The translations under genes were made by a program, and so were the position numbers. A stretch of 64,000 bases of DNA. Origin: Heterobilharzia americana (lineage: Eukaryota; Platyhelminthes; Trematoda; Strigeidida; Schistosomatidae). The stretch covers positions 11,697,248 to 11,761,247 of the forward strand of contig OX104134.1 of assembly GCA_944470555.2 (NCBI GenBank). Reading direction: 5' to 3'. Shown here piece after piece: positions 1 through 10,609 of this stretch. Position 1 is the stretch's first letter; every line of letters begins with the position of its first letter. The notes under the pieces are model-generated. The model was not told the DNA's origin, did no database searches, and was given only the letters and a program-made list of their open reading frames with translations.

Positions 1-367
1 AATAATAGATCTCTTAGGTTTTTAAAAAGACAGACGATAACAGTGTTGACAATTAGTCAAGGAGCTGTGATATGGTGATTGACGCACTCCAGTCACAAAA
101 ATTATAGTGATGACTGAACCTTAAGTCATTTACAAAGGTTCATCAGACTGCTGTCTATCAAGTAATATGAAACGGCAATGGTTATCTCCTACAGTAGTCG
201 CGTCACCTTTAAATCGAGGTTGACTACTAAGTAATCAGTTGATTATGATTTCTGAACTAATATATCCACTAATGGAGCTCTGTCCTATTCTTCTAGTGTC
301 TAACACGTCATCAGAACATATTGTCTAAGAGCTTTATGAATATGGTAGTAAGAGGAATTTGTTAAGT
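1..367. other. Unassigned AT-rich DNA
   Basis: I see no coding pattern, tRNA-like box or recognised repeat in this stretch. Confidence 0.4.
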
Positions 368-507
368 GAATCTAAAGCCCACTTCAGTAACTGCTGAAAT
401 AACCAATCAATTTTTGTGCTTTGACTGGGAAAGTAGTTTTTCATAAAATACAGAACCCTGATTGCTTTTATCTTATCAGTTGTTAAGGTGGCTTTTAGCG
501 TCAATCC
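368..507. repeat. Foldback MITE-like element, copy M1 (degenerate)
   Basis: This copy carries the family's internal features: an arm reading ACTGCTGAAATAACCAATCA, a centre like GACTGGGAAAGTAGTTTTTC and ATAAAATACAGAACC, and a right arm ending GGTGGCTTTTAGCGTCAATCC. The left terminus is eroded (CTAAAGCCCACTTCAGTAAC). It is about 20 kb from the next copy, so it is an outlier of the two main clusters. Confidence 0.7.
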
Positions 508-2630
508 AATTTTTAGAATTTCATCTTGAATTCACGCCTACTGTCAAGTTATCTCTCCACTTGTGAATCAATTTTCATCATGTTTTATATCAGTGTTAAG
601 TACCCTATTCTATTACAGCAATCCCAACACAAAGTTATTCTATGGATGTTTAATAATCATGAATGCAAGCTTCAAGTGTATCATATCCCATATCAGAATA
701 TCATGTTCAAATGTTGAGTCTGTAAAGAATTACATTCAAACACTTATTGAACCTAACCATTTACCGCATTGTTGTTATCCTTAGCTGTATAATGAATCCT
801 ATGAAGTAAAAATGGGACCACGGCAATTGGCCCCGTTACCATGGTGTGACTTCCATTTTTGCATAGGCGAATATCGATAGGCGGAAATAAAGTTCTAACT
901 TTTGACTTGGTTCATGAAAGTAAGACAGTCATTTGATTTTCTCCGTGTTTCGATATAAATTGGCCAAATACGTAAGCTCGTAAAACATTGAACAGTCATC
1001 GTTCGTATCCTAATCTACAAGTCTTCTCCACCTTACTTTTATTATATCAAACTACGGCTATCTCAGATAGTCAAATTATAGCTTATTTAAGCATCATATT
1101 TTGTAAAGAGCATTAGGTCTTTGTATGAAGCTTGAAACGTTAATTGGTTTCATAATAGTTGTACACCTCAGAATCAAATAATGATCCAATGAAAAATGCA
1201 GTGAAATAATATAATTTATCGAATAATATCCTCAACAAAACTTTTACTGTGTCCTATATCTACATATTAAGAAAACTAACCAATAATATGCTTCAACATA
1301 ACAATGATATTCTACTCTTAGGTTACTGATTTGATAAAGCTTACTATTTTCTAAACGATGTTTATCATCATGGACTGGATTCAGCTGAAGAGCCATGTAA
1401 ATCTTCGGAACTCTAGGTATCTGCTTCACGTTATAGGTGACTTCACAGTGATACTAATCCTTGACTATGTGTAGGGTCAAGCTCAAGATATTCATAACTC
1501 ATACCATGGACGTTACTCACGACTCATGTAGCTGGGTATTATTGGCTGATGCCTTCCAATTCTAGTCAGATAAGGAATAAATATGATACTCATCTCCTTA
1601 GTACTTCAAGAAATAAAGCAGAGAATGGAGTAAGATGAAATCTCTGTATATCAAGAAAACCTTTTCCAAATATCCAACAAAAGCTGAAATGGAATTATAG
1701 ACTACCATAGTCCCCAAGATCTCTTACACTGCGTTATTTTCAGTACTCAAAAAACAATCAGCAAAAGAACAGAAAACATCCTATGGTAATTAATAACTAC
1801 CAGTAAATATTAACTCATTTAAAATGATCGGATAGGTTGAATACGTTTTTGCCTACTTGCCAGGTCTTTAAGAATAAATAACAAGTATTCCTTGAGTTTA
1901 TTAAACCGGTGAAACTACTGGGTATTTTAAGGTAGTATCGAGAAGGCCTTGTTTGACTTATGTTTCAACTTTTGATGGTACTCACCAAAAATGCGCGTTT
2001 AGAACATTGGATGAACTTATATCCAATCAAAGATATAAATTTACAGCATCCAGTACCAAAGCTGAAGATTCCGTAACTAGCTTCCTACTGCCACTACTTT
2101 TTCCTTAAAAGAATAGACTTTTGAACAGGAATCGGTAACTGAATAGTAACCAATTTACATTTACATAGCAATCACCTCCATAGGTTATCATCTGAAGATT
2201 AGTTCATAAACACAATTATGTCGATTAGAGGTCTTTCTCAGGAATAGGGAACAATTAAATGACATTTTGTCCTCAGTAGTGTTTACTGCTGACTGTATTT
2301 AAAACAGCAAACAAAAACTTCGTAATTCAGCAAAAACATGGTCTGTGGTGTGAATCTAGTATACAGCAACTATATGTAGTACATAACATCGAGGAATACA
2401 TATAATGGGACCTCAGTTCACTAACTCAACATTAGAATGGTCACCATCAGGTTTGAAACATTCATCATCCAAACTAGAGGTAGATTGACATAAGCACATA
2501 TACTTTCTCAAAAAACATTGATGTCAACAAAACAGAGTTATTCAATCATAAAATTTAACCAATTTAATGCTAATTCTCAAATAATCTAAATATGCACTGA
2601 AAATCAGGTAATTTTAAATAACTGTTTTCA
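508..2630. other. Unassigned region with one small repeat fragment
   Basis: I recognise no gene. At about 1049-1085 the sequence CGGCTATCTCAGATAGTCAAA recurs in the tail of the tRNA-derived repeat at 18.7 kb, so a short piece of that family probably lies here. Several short frames (for example 563-784 plus and 1244-1429 minus) have AT-driven composition and no motif. Confidence 0.35.
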
Positions 2631-2804
2631 GATTTATTGGAACTTCTTGAAGATGAGTACCCACAATTACATGTAGCAGTGAGCTCGGAACTAAGAAACT
2701 TTGTTTGCATATTTTGTCATCGCTTTTCACAGCCATGTGCAGTGCTCAACAGATACTTTATGATTTTTACGCCACAGACGGTTTACTGTACACTGTTTAT
2801 GTAG
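2631..2804 (+). CDS. Candidate exon, unknown protein
   Basis: A pyrimidine-rich tract ending ACTGTTTTCAG at 2621-2631 is followed by a frame open to a stop at 2802-2804, about 57 codons. It begins LLELLEDEYPQLHVAVSSEL and has balanced, acidic composition unlike the Phe/Tyr/Asn-rich translations around it. A stop codon lies 12 bases upstream in the same frame, as expected if the segment starts at a splice acceptor. A possible donor (GTGAGC) sits near 2680, which would leave a short exon of about 48 bases. I recognise no family. It could equally be a chance frame; windows of this size contain many frames of this length. Confidence 0.2.
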   Translation, partial: DLLELLEDEYPQLHVAVSSELRNFVCIFCHRFSQPCAVLNRYFMIFTPQTVYCTLFM

Positions 2805-3767
2805 ATCGCTGTTCTTGTTAAACTGAACTAAGTAACTCAGTCTATTGCAAAGTGTTATCCTAAGCTTCCTATTTTTTTATTTCTAGGTTAGCTTAAAACT
2901 ATTTAATCGTGGTTATATTCGTGTATGCAGGTGATCGTCTATTTGATTTAGAGTTCCTATTCCTCTTCCTGTTCTGTTTCTTGAATGTATTTAGCACTGC
3001 ATATACACAGATAGTGGGATAGCACTTTGATTTTTCAACTTAATTCAGTATAGTTCGTGAAATAACTACGAAACGACAGCGATGAATCAGTCGTACCAAA
3101 GTTGGGAGCTAAAGTATAAATTCGACCACCCACCCTTAAGTTCACTCAACTGAGCATACTCCCATTACATTCATGCCCACAAAGGCATAGTTGCAACAAA
3201 TATAAAACATTACGACGACTGATTATACAGAAGCCTATCTAATTGTTTGTCAGAAAGCACGAAAAATACTGGTCTATCCATAGGAATGAGATTAAAAACA
3301 TTTATCAATTAAAAGTTTAACGTTCTGGTTTATACTGGTTCACTAAGTAAGTACAACCAATGACAAAAGTCATACTGACGCTCTAACATAAATCCTTAAT
3401 TTATCAAAGATAAAGCACTGAGAACTGTTATCCCAAAGAAAAGACCACCAATTTTGATAATTCACTTGCGATATGTCGAGAAATTGACAAGATATCCCAA
3501 TAAAAGGGACGACTATTTAGAAGTCAATCATGGTTTCTATTCTAAAGTGACAGACTGATCGTATCATGAACAATGGTGGAGTTTTTGTTTCTTAAAGCCT
3601 CAGCGCATTGGCTTCACAGTGGGACAGATTTCAGTCAGTTTAAAGGAGTATAGAAAGTATTGCATTTTAGTAATATCATCGTTAAGTTTTAAGCTTGAAA
3701 AAGCCAGAAAATACTTTGTAGAAATGGAAAATATTACTTTGCAATGTATAAGACAATGATAATAATG
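2805..3767. other. Unassigned region
   Basis: There is no supported gene. A short peptide GDRLFDLEF near 2931 echoes a motif of schistosome LINE reverse transcriptases but does not continue into the catalytic box. A run CAATGATAATAATGATG at about 3754-3770 immediately abuts the RTE element that follows. Confidence 0.35.
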
Positions 3768-3875
3768 ATGTGTCGTGAAAGTGTCTTTTGTCTTTCCACA
3801 TGACTCCTCTTCACTTCTTTGTCCAGTGTAGTGTTTTATACATTGTGCTCAGTTCCTCTTTTCGTTGTTCATTTC

Positions 3876-3917
3876 TGCACTGCATTACACTGCACTGCAC
3901 TGCACTGCACTGCACTG
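3876..3917. repeat. CACTG pentanucleotide repeat inside RTE copy 1
   Basis: Tandem TGCAC units occur within the endonuclease-RT linker of the element. Copy 2 carries the same repeat at 54510-54551 with different interruptions, so the microsatellite is part of the family rather than a later insertion. In the coding sense it gives a repeated VQCSA-type peptide. Confidence 0.85.
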
Positions 3918-4379
3918 GTTCATCTCCTGCTTCACCATCTTCTTCTCTCCACCCAATCAGCTGCCATGTGTTTGTGCAGATCCATTCCTTGTCTTGCTTC
4001 TTCTTCTTCTTCTTCTTTTCTAACACGCTTATGCAGGTTTCCTTCCACATTCCTTCCAAAGACTTCCAGTGTTCTTCCAAACAGGTTTCTTCAGGAATGT
4101 CACTTAATATCTCTCATTTTTTCCCGATGGCTGACGTGAAGATGTCCTTTGTAGTTCCGTACTTCACTTTCTGTTCTAGGTGGGTGTTGAACTTGAACTG
4201 TGGTTGTCTGTCACCAGCTTCTGTGAAGGCTTCCAACTTGATTTGGAAGGTTCCTTGCACTTGACAGTGAGTGGTGTGAACCTACATCTGCTCACCTTCT
4301 TGATCTTGTGTCCAGTAGACTGCATCTCCAATTTCTTCACATTGAGATGAAATCGATGTGATTTTTAGCGTAGTTCTCG

Positions 4380-4980
4380 TTCATTTCAGCAAGTGCTTCT
4401 CGACCCATGGTCACTTCTCTTTCTGTGTTGTCCTCTCCGAGTTTTGTATTCATGTCACCCATTAGAATTTCGATGTCGTCAACTAGGGTGGGGTCTTGTT
4501 CATTACTGATTGCAATTGTCTGTAGAATTCATCCTTCTTCTCTTCATCTGCATTATTTGTTGGCTCTTAGCATCGAATGATTGTGACTTTCTTTCCTTTT
4601 GAGTTGAATCTTGGTGTCATGATTGTGATCCTGCAGGAGGAGATTGGTTCTCACTGCATGAGAGAGAGGCTTCGATGTTCTTGGCGACATCATGATAGGC
4701 ACTTGAAAACTAAGTGTGCTGGTGGTTGTCTTCTGGGTGACAATACTGGAGTAGATTATTGACTCTCCAGTTGACAGTTTTAAGAGTCCACTTCCATTCC
4801 ATCTGGTCTCGCAGATTCCTAGCACTTCAATGCTATACCTTCTCATCTGTTTTGCAATCTAGCCAGCCTTGCCAACCAGCTTCAAACATTGTGCGGACAT
4901 TTCATGTCCCTGTGATTACTTTTGTTTTCATCGAGAGAAGAGAAGACACATCGGCCAATTGGCTTCCGGAAGGCTTTCAT
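4380..4980 (-). pseudogene. APE-type endonuclease domain, RTE copy 1 (broken)
   Basis: On the minus strand an in-frame stretch contains VRTMFEAG, then MRRYSIEVLGICETRWNGSG, the usual N-terminus of the apurinic-like endonuclease of RTE LINEs, with the metal-binding Glu in the ETRW motif preserved. This domain nicks genomic DNA to prime reverse transcription. The reading frame is interrupted by a stop upstream of VRTM and by a frameshift between VRTM and MRRY, so it is dead. Copy 2 carries the matching segment at 55010-55500. Confidence 0.8.
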
Positions 4981-5174
4981 CAACTGACGTCATTTCATCT
5001 CCTGGATTCCAGTGGGGAACAAGTTTATTTTTTACATTTGTTTGTGCTTTGAAGTTTCTTTAGTGATTTGATTGGTTTTCCGGGGTAGGGTTGCCAGCAC
5101 TATGTCCAACCTTTCCTCTTTATCCGGGCTTAGGACCGTCTAGTCAACTAGAGAACTGGTAAACTAGGTGAGGT

Positions 5175-5263
5175 TAAAGTGACGGGGTACCCGGGTTTTT
5201 GATCTCAGACCTTTCGACCTGCAGTCGACAGCTCTGACACTGAGCTGTATTTCCGTCACTTTA
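5175..5263 (-). other. tRNA-Cys-like module at the 5' end of RTE copy 1
   Basis: Read on the minus strand, 5259-5179 begins GTGACGG and ends CCGTCAC, a perfect 7-bp acceptor-like stem that extends to 11 bp (5175-5185 with 5253-5263). Inside are a D-arm-like AGCTCAGTGTCAGAGC and an anticodon arm with loop CTGCAGG, giving anticodon GCA (Cys) with T33 kept. The T-arm region is degenerate. The match to eukaryotic tRNA-Cys is by eye. It directly precedes the element's endonuclease leader, so it could act as an internal RNA polymerase III promoter or be a SINE into which the LINE 5' end is fused. Confidence 0.6.
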
Positions 5264-6894
5264 CGATGTACCTACGATTAGTTATTCCTCAGCCTTTTGA
5301 CTCAACGCGGACATGTTTCACTATCTGCTTAATAAGGAAAGCTCATGTTTTCAGTGAACGTTTCCAAGTTCTATGTACTTGGTTAGGATGTAATACACCC
5401 TTATTTGTAAGCTGTTTTACAGAATCAATGTGGTCAAAAGCTTCTTTCACTGATTTGGCTAGTAAATGTATCACCATTTTCATCTTAGCCAAAGCTTAGT
5501 CAACTATCAGGGTATGTTAACAAATCCATTACAGTTTCCATTTTGATGAAATTAAGTTCGTAAACCTTGACAGAGTTACTCAGCTTACTTCTATTGTGAC
5601 TCAAAACAACTAACTAGTAATGGCTAAATCCAACATACCAATAAAAATGGTGAACTTATTGTCAACGGTTGAATAACTGTGGATCGAATAAGAAGTGCCA
5701 GGTAATATTATCGACTATACGACTTCCAGAATAGGCACCGAATGTTATGTTTGGCTTCAATATACTTCATTTTTCCCGTCACTGGGAGGCAGTGTAATGC
5801 ATTATCCAACTATTTGGCTTGATGGTTGTATCACCAAACTAAATAACTCAAATGTTTTGGTCTGCATTGAAGATTACTCAAAATAATATTTGTTGCTATC
5901 CAGCAACCTATTAGGGTAATGTGAGGATATTAGAAAGAATTTCCGAACTTTCTGACTTTTAAGTGCTCAGATGGCATGCAAGAAATGAACGTGGTAATCA
6001 TTTTGGAAACGAAATATGCTTACTGCAATCGAAATTAGTTTGCAAACAAAGTACTAATCAATTGTTTTTCTTTAGAAACAATCGGTCGGCCTAATTCTGA
6101 TCCAACGCTCCTCTTTTATCTGATTTTATTTCTAGACTGTCGATAACCTTCCACTTAGATTGAAGAAACAATTAAAGTCCTTGTAAATGATCATGTACAT
6201 AAAGATATCACAATGTATCAGTAATACTAGCCTGCCAAACCACTATTGTACCAGATAGTCGCATCAACAGTCAATACGATGCACCCATTCCCTTATTCAA
6301 CGTGACTTCAGCTGGGATAAAAAGTGTTGGGAAGTCAGATAAGGAATTATGACTAGCTAACAGCCACGTATCTTAGTCATATGACAGTTGGGAAAAGTCC
6401 TTGGGGATGAAGTAAAATTAAGATGTCTTCCTGCTCAGCTGATAAACCGCTGGACTCGTGACCTATTGGTAGCTGATTCAAATCATTTTAAATCATAATC
6501 ATACATCAGAAATTTCTAAGCAGTCTTACGTAGATTTCAACTTTTCCTCGAACATTAAATTTAGAATTTTCAGCCTTCACCCTTTTCGGGTGTAGAAAAA
6601 CTATGCAGTGTAATCCATCACAGTTTGATTACATCGAATTACTTGAAGGTGATGTACACTGTTTAATCTCACCCATTTGCCAGCCAATTCATAGACAATA
6701 TTGAGTCCCACCTTTCCTGGTTTCTTCAGAGTGATTCTTCTCTGGTTTTCCTTTGAGAGTGATTAGATGAAATGAATGACAGCCGTCCAATAGTTACTGG
6801 TACAGAAGCTTTTTTAAAATAAAAGTTACTGTCAACTTTTAAGATCTGAAAGCCTGCACTTGTCAATACCACTAAGGCCAAGAGTGATAATGGA
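5264..6894. other. Unassigned region
   Basis: I see no supported gene. Frames at 5266-5499 and 5695-5886 are chance-like and lack motifs. A weak tRNA-like stretch around 6425-6490 ends in GATTCAAATC, which resembles a B box, but no matching A box or arm structure is convincing. Confidence 0.35.
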
Positions 6895-7305
6895 AGTGAA
6901 CGCCGCTTTTAAATCAAAAAAACTAGTGTTGGGTCTTTGTGCTCCTAGATATAACTGAGGGTAAAGATCCAGTGCATACACTTATGGAAAGGCCGGAAAC
7001 CTTCCTAATTCTCTCGGATTTACTGTTCTTTAGCTAAATTTAAGGATTTTGTAATTGTAGAAACTAGTAACTTCGAAACCATGTTCTTTGGGTTTACTAA
7101 CTTGTGATGATCGTAGGAGGATTACCTTCCTTTCTTGAAAATATCAGCGACTGAGACTGGTCAAATAAAATTGTATCTGATTCCCATACTCCAGCCAACA
7201 ATTCAGTCAATCCAACCAATAACCTACAAGGTTGGGAGGCCCTAAGTAAATCTTCCGTTAAGGATGTGAACCGATAGTACGCAGCCAAAAGGTATCTAGA
7301 GGCCA
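6895..7305 (-). pseudogene. Decayed LINE reverse-transcriptase fragment
   Basis: On the minus strand two adjacent frames read, in order, GVWESDTI, DQSQSLIFSRKEGN, a frameshift, then NMVSKLLVSTITKSL, IREN, EGFRP, MHWIFTLSYI, EHKDPTLVFLI and a Lys-Arg stretch. This is the order of conserved RT blocks in schistosome LINEs of the kind at 27.8-31 kb (WESE, FKKG, ASKILAS, RENQAGFRPGRGC, DQIFTLRQ, LEHRHTYRRPTIVVFLDLK). At least three stop codons and one frameshift break it. I see neither the catalytic YADD region nor an endonuclease nearby, so this is an old internal fragment. Confidence 0.7.
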
Positions 7306-9350
7306 GTTAAATTATTCCTCAAAATACTCCACACATCAATTTAGCCGTTTCCCATATGAATGGATTGCAAACTCATCCTTTATCACCATGATTTCGCTAC
7401 TTATCAATGTTTCACTTCAGTTTCCTTGATAAGTCTAATTAATTGTCTACTATCGCCTTTCTTCACTACCTCTATATATTTCATAACTTTCAAGTTTGTG
7501 ACATCCAGAGTAAACAGTTTGATTATAACTCATTAGAAATACAAAGAGATTCTAGTGAAATTCTGAGTCATCTATATCATAATCAAAATGATCTGATCAG
7601 TTGGTCTGATATTCAACTTTTTCCCAAATACAGAAATAACAACACGTCAAAAAAATAAGCAGAAGTTTTGCATTAAAAAAACAACAGGCAAAAACAATTT
7701 GTTTTCTCTAGTCTGTAGTAACTACTCTAACAGTTTGCTAAGCACGCCCTACTGCCGTTCACTACTTCAGTGAAAAGATTTTATTCAAGGTTTAAATAAT
7801 GTTTCAAACATTTGTTTCATAGATTTGAGAAATCTTTTCTAAAAATTTGTATAAAACTAGTTTATTTCTTAAAAGTTCTAGATTGGAATGAAATAAAGAA
7901 AGAGTTTCAGCACTTTAATCTAACTTATATAACTCAGAAAAGTGAGTGAACTACAGTTGTTTTTAAAACAAATACAACCTGAATAATTTAACCAGCGGTC
8001 TAGAAAGACAGAATGGGAACTCACAAAAACTGATTTTGTTACATAGTGAAGTATAATGATTACTGTAGTAACTCCTTTGGAGAAGAACAGTTCAACAAGA
8101 AGTCAAGAAATCCCCATTTTCTTCTGGTGAATATCAATGTCCGTGGTGGTGGTTGGAACAGAATACTCTTTATTTGCGTTCACAAATTTAAAGTATAGTT
8201 GAAGGGAGAATTTTTTAAAAGTTAGTACAACTCTTTAGTACCGAGTGAGAATTGAAAATGTGTATTCGGGGCGTCAATTTTTATATGTCGAAGTACACAG
8301 TGGTGCTTCTCTATCCGTCTGTTGACAAACAAGAACATTCAGCCAGATGTTCACTTGGTAATAAAAAACGGACATTTTCAAATGTTATATTCAACAGAGA
8401 GTTATGTCACTTGATGTCTCCAGCGGAAAATGAACATTTTGAGAATGTCATTTTAACAAAAAGAAAATGTCATGCATTTAGTTCCCTTGACAAATTCGAA
8501 CAATGCAAGGACAAAGACATTTACAGTTTCAGACTTGTTCGCTCGAGATGAGTCATGAATATATCAGCTTTCTTGCATTGTTCAAAAAGAATATGATCAG
8601 CGAAGTAACTAAAGCCAATTATGGTTACTTGTCAAATGACTGATTGCTCCTTGAAGTTGGTTCAAATTATTACCAGCATGCTCCAGTGGTTCTCAAAGAA
8701 GACATTTTCATGAAGTTACACTTCACAAATAGTTGTTTTCTACCTTTGTTAAAGCAGTTGTGATTAGTTTACATCCGTATTCACCAATAAAGTCAACTAC
8801 ATCCGTTAAGCTCATTATCTAGAAAACTCTATATCACAGCATGGATGTGAAAAAAACTGCACATAATCTGATCTTACTGATGCTCTTTGCTAACCTGACC
8901 ATATATATGATTATATGAACTATCCTGGTTTGAAAAAACTCTTGAATGGACAAACAATATTCTTGCCGATAACTTCTCCACGTTCTACAGTTTCATGTCC
9001 ATATTGTATGATTTTGCGTTAACACTACTGAGATTTCCTGTATTGTTGAGTTAATATCAGAGAGTTTGGGAATCGTCTTCAGAAAAGTCTTGCATGAATT
9101 GTAGTGCTTGGATCAAAAATTACTAGAATTCAATGCAAAATAATTGATTATAAATGGTTTGCGTGACACCATAAGGTCTAAAAGAATCATATTAACTTCG
9201 ATGATGGAAGTTATACGGGTAAAGTCTATCAGAAGTAGAAAGAATAATGAAATGTGGTGGAGCTTGGATGTGAAATCGGCTAAACAAAGAGTTTAGTAAA
9301 AACAATGGATAGATGAGAATGAAAGTTTGAGAAATACAAGCTCAGTAAAA
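7306..9350. other. Unassigned region
   Basis: No gene supported. A 99-codon frame at 8252-8551 contains short direct and inverted copies of a GACATTTTCAAATG-like motif (around 8368, 8433 and 8449), which suggests a repeat rather than a protein. Otherwise it is AT-rich DNA without recognised elements. Confidence 0.35.
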
Positions 9351-9732
9351 TGCTACTTATGTCAGGTAACAAAAAATAAGTTAAGAGAATGTGATCAAAT
9401 TATTTCAGGTTATAGGGATGAAAAAATCTCTACAATGTGAAAGTTTAAAATTTGGTTACAGGATGGAAAGCTTAGAAATCTGTTAATTCCAAATGAATCT
9501 AAAGTATTATTATTTGTTAATACTTGTATTCTTCCAGTACAGTAAATGCTACTTATGTCAGGTAACAAAAAATAAGTTAAGAGAATGTGATCAAATTATT
9601 TCAGGTTATAGGGATGAAAAAATCTCTACAATGTGAAAGTTTAAAATTTGGTTACAGGATGGAAAGCTTAGAAATCTGTTAATTCCAAATGAATCTAAAG
9701 TATTATTATTTGTTAATACTTGTATTCTTCCA
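9351..9732. repeat. Perfect 186-bp tandem duplication (period 196 bp)
   Basis: The segment 9351-9536 is repeated at 9547-9732 with no difference that I can see. Each copy begins TGCTACTTATGTCAGG and ends ACTTGTATTCTTCCA. Copy A is followed by a 10-base join (GTACAGTAAA) and copy B runs straight into the head of an Smα-like SINE. One frame of the unit is mostly open (CYLCQVTKNKLRE, then IWLQDGKLRNLLIPNESK) with a single stop, so the unit may derive from coding or transposon DNA that I cannot identify. Perfect identity implies a very recent event or an assembly artefact. Confidence 0.95.
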
Positions 9733-9977
9733 CTGTTATACTGGATTGAATTGATTGACCTCTGTTAACATATATGCTCCTATGTGGATGCCTGGATATT
9801 GCCTGAATATTTATTGTTAGTATCAACTTAGTTTTGGCTAGCAGTGGAATCCAGGACGTGAGTTTAGTCCTATTCGAGTCTCAGTGGGAACAACATTACT
9901 CATTAAGTTACAGATACATTCAGTTGACGAGTTCCAAAGAGGACGAAACACGGGTTTTCGATTCCACTGCTAGTCAC
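9733..9977 (+). mobile_element. Smα-like SINE, copy S1, with inverted hammerhead arms
   Basis: The head (9733-9830) reads CTGTTATACTGGATTGAATT and continues with GCTCCTATGTGGATGCCTGG, shared with the copies at 12.2, 24.9 and 34.7 kb. It is followed by GGCTAGCAGTGGAATCCAGG (9836-9855), the reverse complement of the 3' half of the schistosome hammerhead ribozyme, then a second ribozyme-like piece on the plus strand (9921-9976: TTGACGA, GGACGAAAC, ATTCCACTGCTAG). The two pieces form an inverted pair about 100 bases apart. Both cores are mutated, so activity is unlikely. Confidence 0.8.
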
Positions 9978-10609
9978 AACCAATTCAACTGAACCTAAGG
10001 TAGTTGTAGTAACAACAGCCTGCTTTTTCCTGAACGTATAACTCGGGTTGTTTAATCCTGTTTGAAGGATTTGGAACCTGGTGGTTTTTTGGCAGGTTAA
10101 TGAGATCCTGGCAAATAGTGAAAAATGACATTCTATCTGTCGTATGGTTCGTTCGAGTTAAATATGCTAATATAGAATTGTTAATAGTCTTCACCACATC
10201 TTTGCTTACCCACGCTGGGAGGTGTTTGCGAGCAGGGAAAACTAAATTCCGAGAGCAGTGTTTAGTAATTTCACTTTAAGGCTTTTTAACAACATCTTTT
10301 GAACATTATTTATTGGTTGCTACCATTATTATGAATAATATTTTTTGTTAAATCTGTCTATGCTCCCTTAATCCTTTTCTCCTAAACTGATTATTTTTTT
10401 GATATTAGGAAAAAATAATATTTTCCATCATCATTGTTAAAAATTCTTGCCAAACATGTTGTCACCCAATCTCATCCTTTAAGTTAGTTGACTTTGCGTG
10501 TGAATATCACTGCTGGAATTGATGTATGGTATTCAAGTACTGTGTTGAACGAAAATGATCAGAATCTCTATATGTTTATTGTCCTTTTCTTCTTTTCAAC
10601 TACACTAAT
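9978..10609. other. Unassigned region
   Basis: Nothing recognisable. A 70-codon minus-strand frame at 9985-10197 has no motif. Confidence 0.35.

Larger units (their letters stand above)
3768..5263 (-). mobile_element. RTE-type LINE fragment, copy 1 (5' part)
   Basis: On the minus strand this reads from a tRNA-like 5' leader (5263-5175), through a short untranslated stretch, into an endonuclease domain (about 4980-4380) and the endonuclease-RT linker, then stops at 3768 before the reverse transcriptase. From 3768 to 4874 it aligns almost base for base with 54402-55507, about 1,107 against 1,106 bp with scattered substitutions. The clade call rests on copy 2, whose RT reads like the RTE/SR2-type elements of schistosomes. 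Copy 1 lacks the whole RT and 3' end, so it cannot move itself. Its coding frame is broken: a stop replaces the Trp of the conserved WNVRTM start and frameshifts follow. Confidence 0.85.

Noticed and set aside
2931..2957. Peptide GDRLFDLEF, similar to the pre-YADD motif of schistosome LINE RTs
   Set aside because: Only nine residues, not followed by YADD or any other RT block.
3788..4264. 158-codon plus-strand frame in RTE copy 1 (and the 147-codon one at 54453-54896)
   Set aside because: Antisense by-products of the LINE; the coding sense is minus, with endonuclease and linker motifs.
6425..6490. tRNA-like sequence with B-box-like GATTCAAATC
   Set aside because: No convincing A box or arm pairing and no second copy found.
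8252..8551. 99-codon plus-strand frame
   Set aside because: Contains repeated GACATTTTC-type motifs, no known domain, and no splice or promoter support.
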